Part shown: positions 63,565-64,000 of the stretch, piece after piece
How positions within the stretch are numbered: position 1 is the first letter of the stretch
Layout: each line of letters opens with the position of its first letter
NCBI RefSeq assembly: GCF_023630705.1
Contig: NZ_JALQEM010000037.1
Location: forward strand, 1 to 64,000
From: Caballeronia sp. GAFFF1
GTDB taxonomy: Bacteria > Pseudomonadota > Gammaproteobacteria > Burkholderiales > Burkholderiaceae
Length of the DNA stretch: 64,000 bases
Direction: 5' to 3'
Position numbers and translations under genes: made by a program
Notes under the pieces: model-generated
Told to the model about the DNA's origin: nothing
Databases searched by the model: none
Seen by the model: only the letters and a program-made list of their open reading frames with translations

Positions 63565-64000
63565 TTAGAAGAACATGCTCTCAAGCGCCGCCCCGGGTTC
63601 CTCGGCTCGAATCAGTGCTTCGCCAACGAGAAAATTGTTGACCCCGATCGAACGAAGCGTCTGCACATCGTCTCGGGATCGAATGCCGGACTCCGAGATG
63701 ACGGTTCTGTCCTCGGGTATTAGGTGCCGAAGTGCAATGGTTGTCGCGATGGACGTCTCAAACGTTGTGAGATCGCGGTTATTCACACCGATAAGAGGGG
63801 TCTTCAGCGCAAGCGCCCTTTCCAACTCCGCAGCGTTGTGCACCTCGACGATCACCGCCATCCCAAGGTCGGACGCAACGTTTTCGAGCTCCGTCATCGC
63901 GTGAACATCAAGCATCGCTGCGATGAGGAGGATGCAATCGGCTCCCATAGCACGCGCCTCCCAAACCTGGTACGCGTCGACGATAAAGTCCTTCCTGAGC
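63565..64000 (-). CDS. trpC: Indole-3-glycerol-phosphate synthase (partial, runs off the window)
   Basis: The last 144 residues of TrpC, reading in from the window edge: [20 protein letters not shown] (catalytic Lys), [27 protein letters not shown] (Glu), [15 protein letters not shown] (Asn), [15 protein letters not shown] (Ser) and [20 protein letters not shown]. The TIM-barrel end looks catalytically intact. The gene is co-directional with the meta-cleavage genes and not with trpD/trpG on this side, which is unusual; trpD could lie outside the window. Confidence 0.9.
   Translation of the reverse strand, partial: LRKDFIVDAYQVWEARAMGADCILLIAAMLDVHAMTELENVASDLGMAVIVEVHNAAELERALALKTPLIGVNNRDLTTFETSIATTIALRHLIPEDRTVISESGIRSRDDVQTLRSIGVNNFLVGEALIRAEEPGAALESMFF

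Noticed and set aside
1-64000. CRISPR arrays, rRNA and tRNA genes, toxin-antitoxin or restriction systems
   Set aside because: I saw no regularly spaced repeats, no rRNA segments or tRNA cloverleaf, and no recognisable defence genes beyond a 20-residue methyltransferase scrap.

Overview
The window looks like an accessory-rich stretch of a high-GC betaproteobacterial genome, most likely Burkholderiaceae (Paraburkholderia, Caballeronia or Burkholderia). The evidence is the porin type, the MocR, PaiB and LysR regulators, intact aromatic catabolic operons, an MHYT-GGDEF-EAL protein, an ECF/anti-sigma/ferritin-like locus and the IS families (IS66, IS21-like, IS91, IS1182). I saw no rRNA, tRNA or CRISPR array.

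Layout. 1-1.4 kb: an IS66 copy whose tnpC is cut by repeats resembling the end of an IS21-like element. 1.5-9.3 kb: a one-direction (minus strand) cluster that I read as a canavanine-utilisation locus. It holds a PLP-dependent gamma-lyase, an XRE-cupin regulator, a stand-alone B3/B4 aminoacyl-tRNA deacylase, a polar amino-acid ABC importer (four genes), a Gdx-type small exporter and an M20 amidohydrolase. 9.3-14.9 kb: an unknown gene, the divergent paiB/mocR pair and small unknown genes. 14.9-23.5 kb: a signalling block with two chemoreceptors, an MHYT-GGDEF-EAL protein, a frameshifted EAL-HDOD gene, an EAL-only remnant and a TetR remnant with palindromic operators. 24.2-29.1 kb: a redox/stress cluster (LysR divergent from cytochrome b561, two YceI, pirin, WrbA, DoxX).

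29.8-40.7 kb: a complete lower hydroquinone pathway (pnpCDEFG order) with a LysR regulator, YciI-like and Rieske proteins, a porin, an MFS transporter and an SDR protein. An ATTYG-N7-CGAAT palindrome lies in front of both pnpC and the MFS gene and suggests one regulon. 41.3-43.5 kb: an IS91-family transposase paired with a tyrosine recombinase and two perfect hairpins. 43.6-49.1 kb: a degenerate mosaic of a Cys-rich YidD, an IS66 fragment, phage recombination genes, small paralogous proteins, a DNA methyltransferase scrap and a DnaE2 tail. 49.5-50.9 kb: an IS1182-type transposase. 51.4-53.1 kb: a TetR/SDR divergent pair. 53.7-57.9 kb: ECF sigma, anti-sigma, ferritin-like lipoprotein and unknown membrane proteins. 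58.8-64 kb: the tail of a meta-cleavage operon (hydratase, oxalocrotonate decarboxylase, acetaldehyde dehydrogenase, aldolase and an MBL-fold hydrolase), oddly preceded by a trpC-like gene that runs off the window.

The genes suggest a soil or plant-associated generalist that takes up plant-derived nitrogen compounds and aromatics. The most notable item is the likely canavanine locus, which combines uptake, cleavage, tRNA proofreading and export of the guanidine-type product. All names rest on reading the protein sequences; no database search was run.
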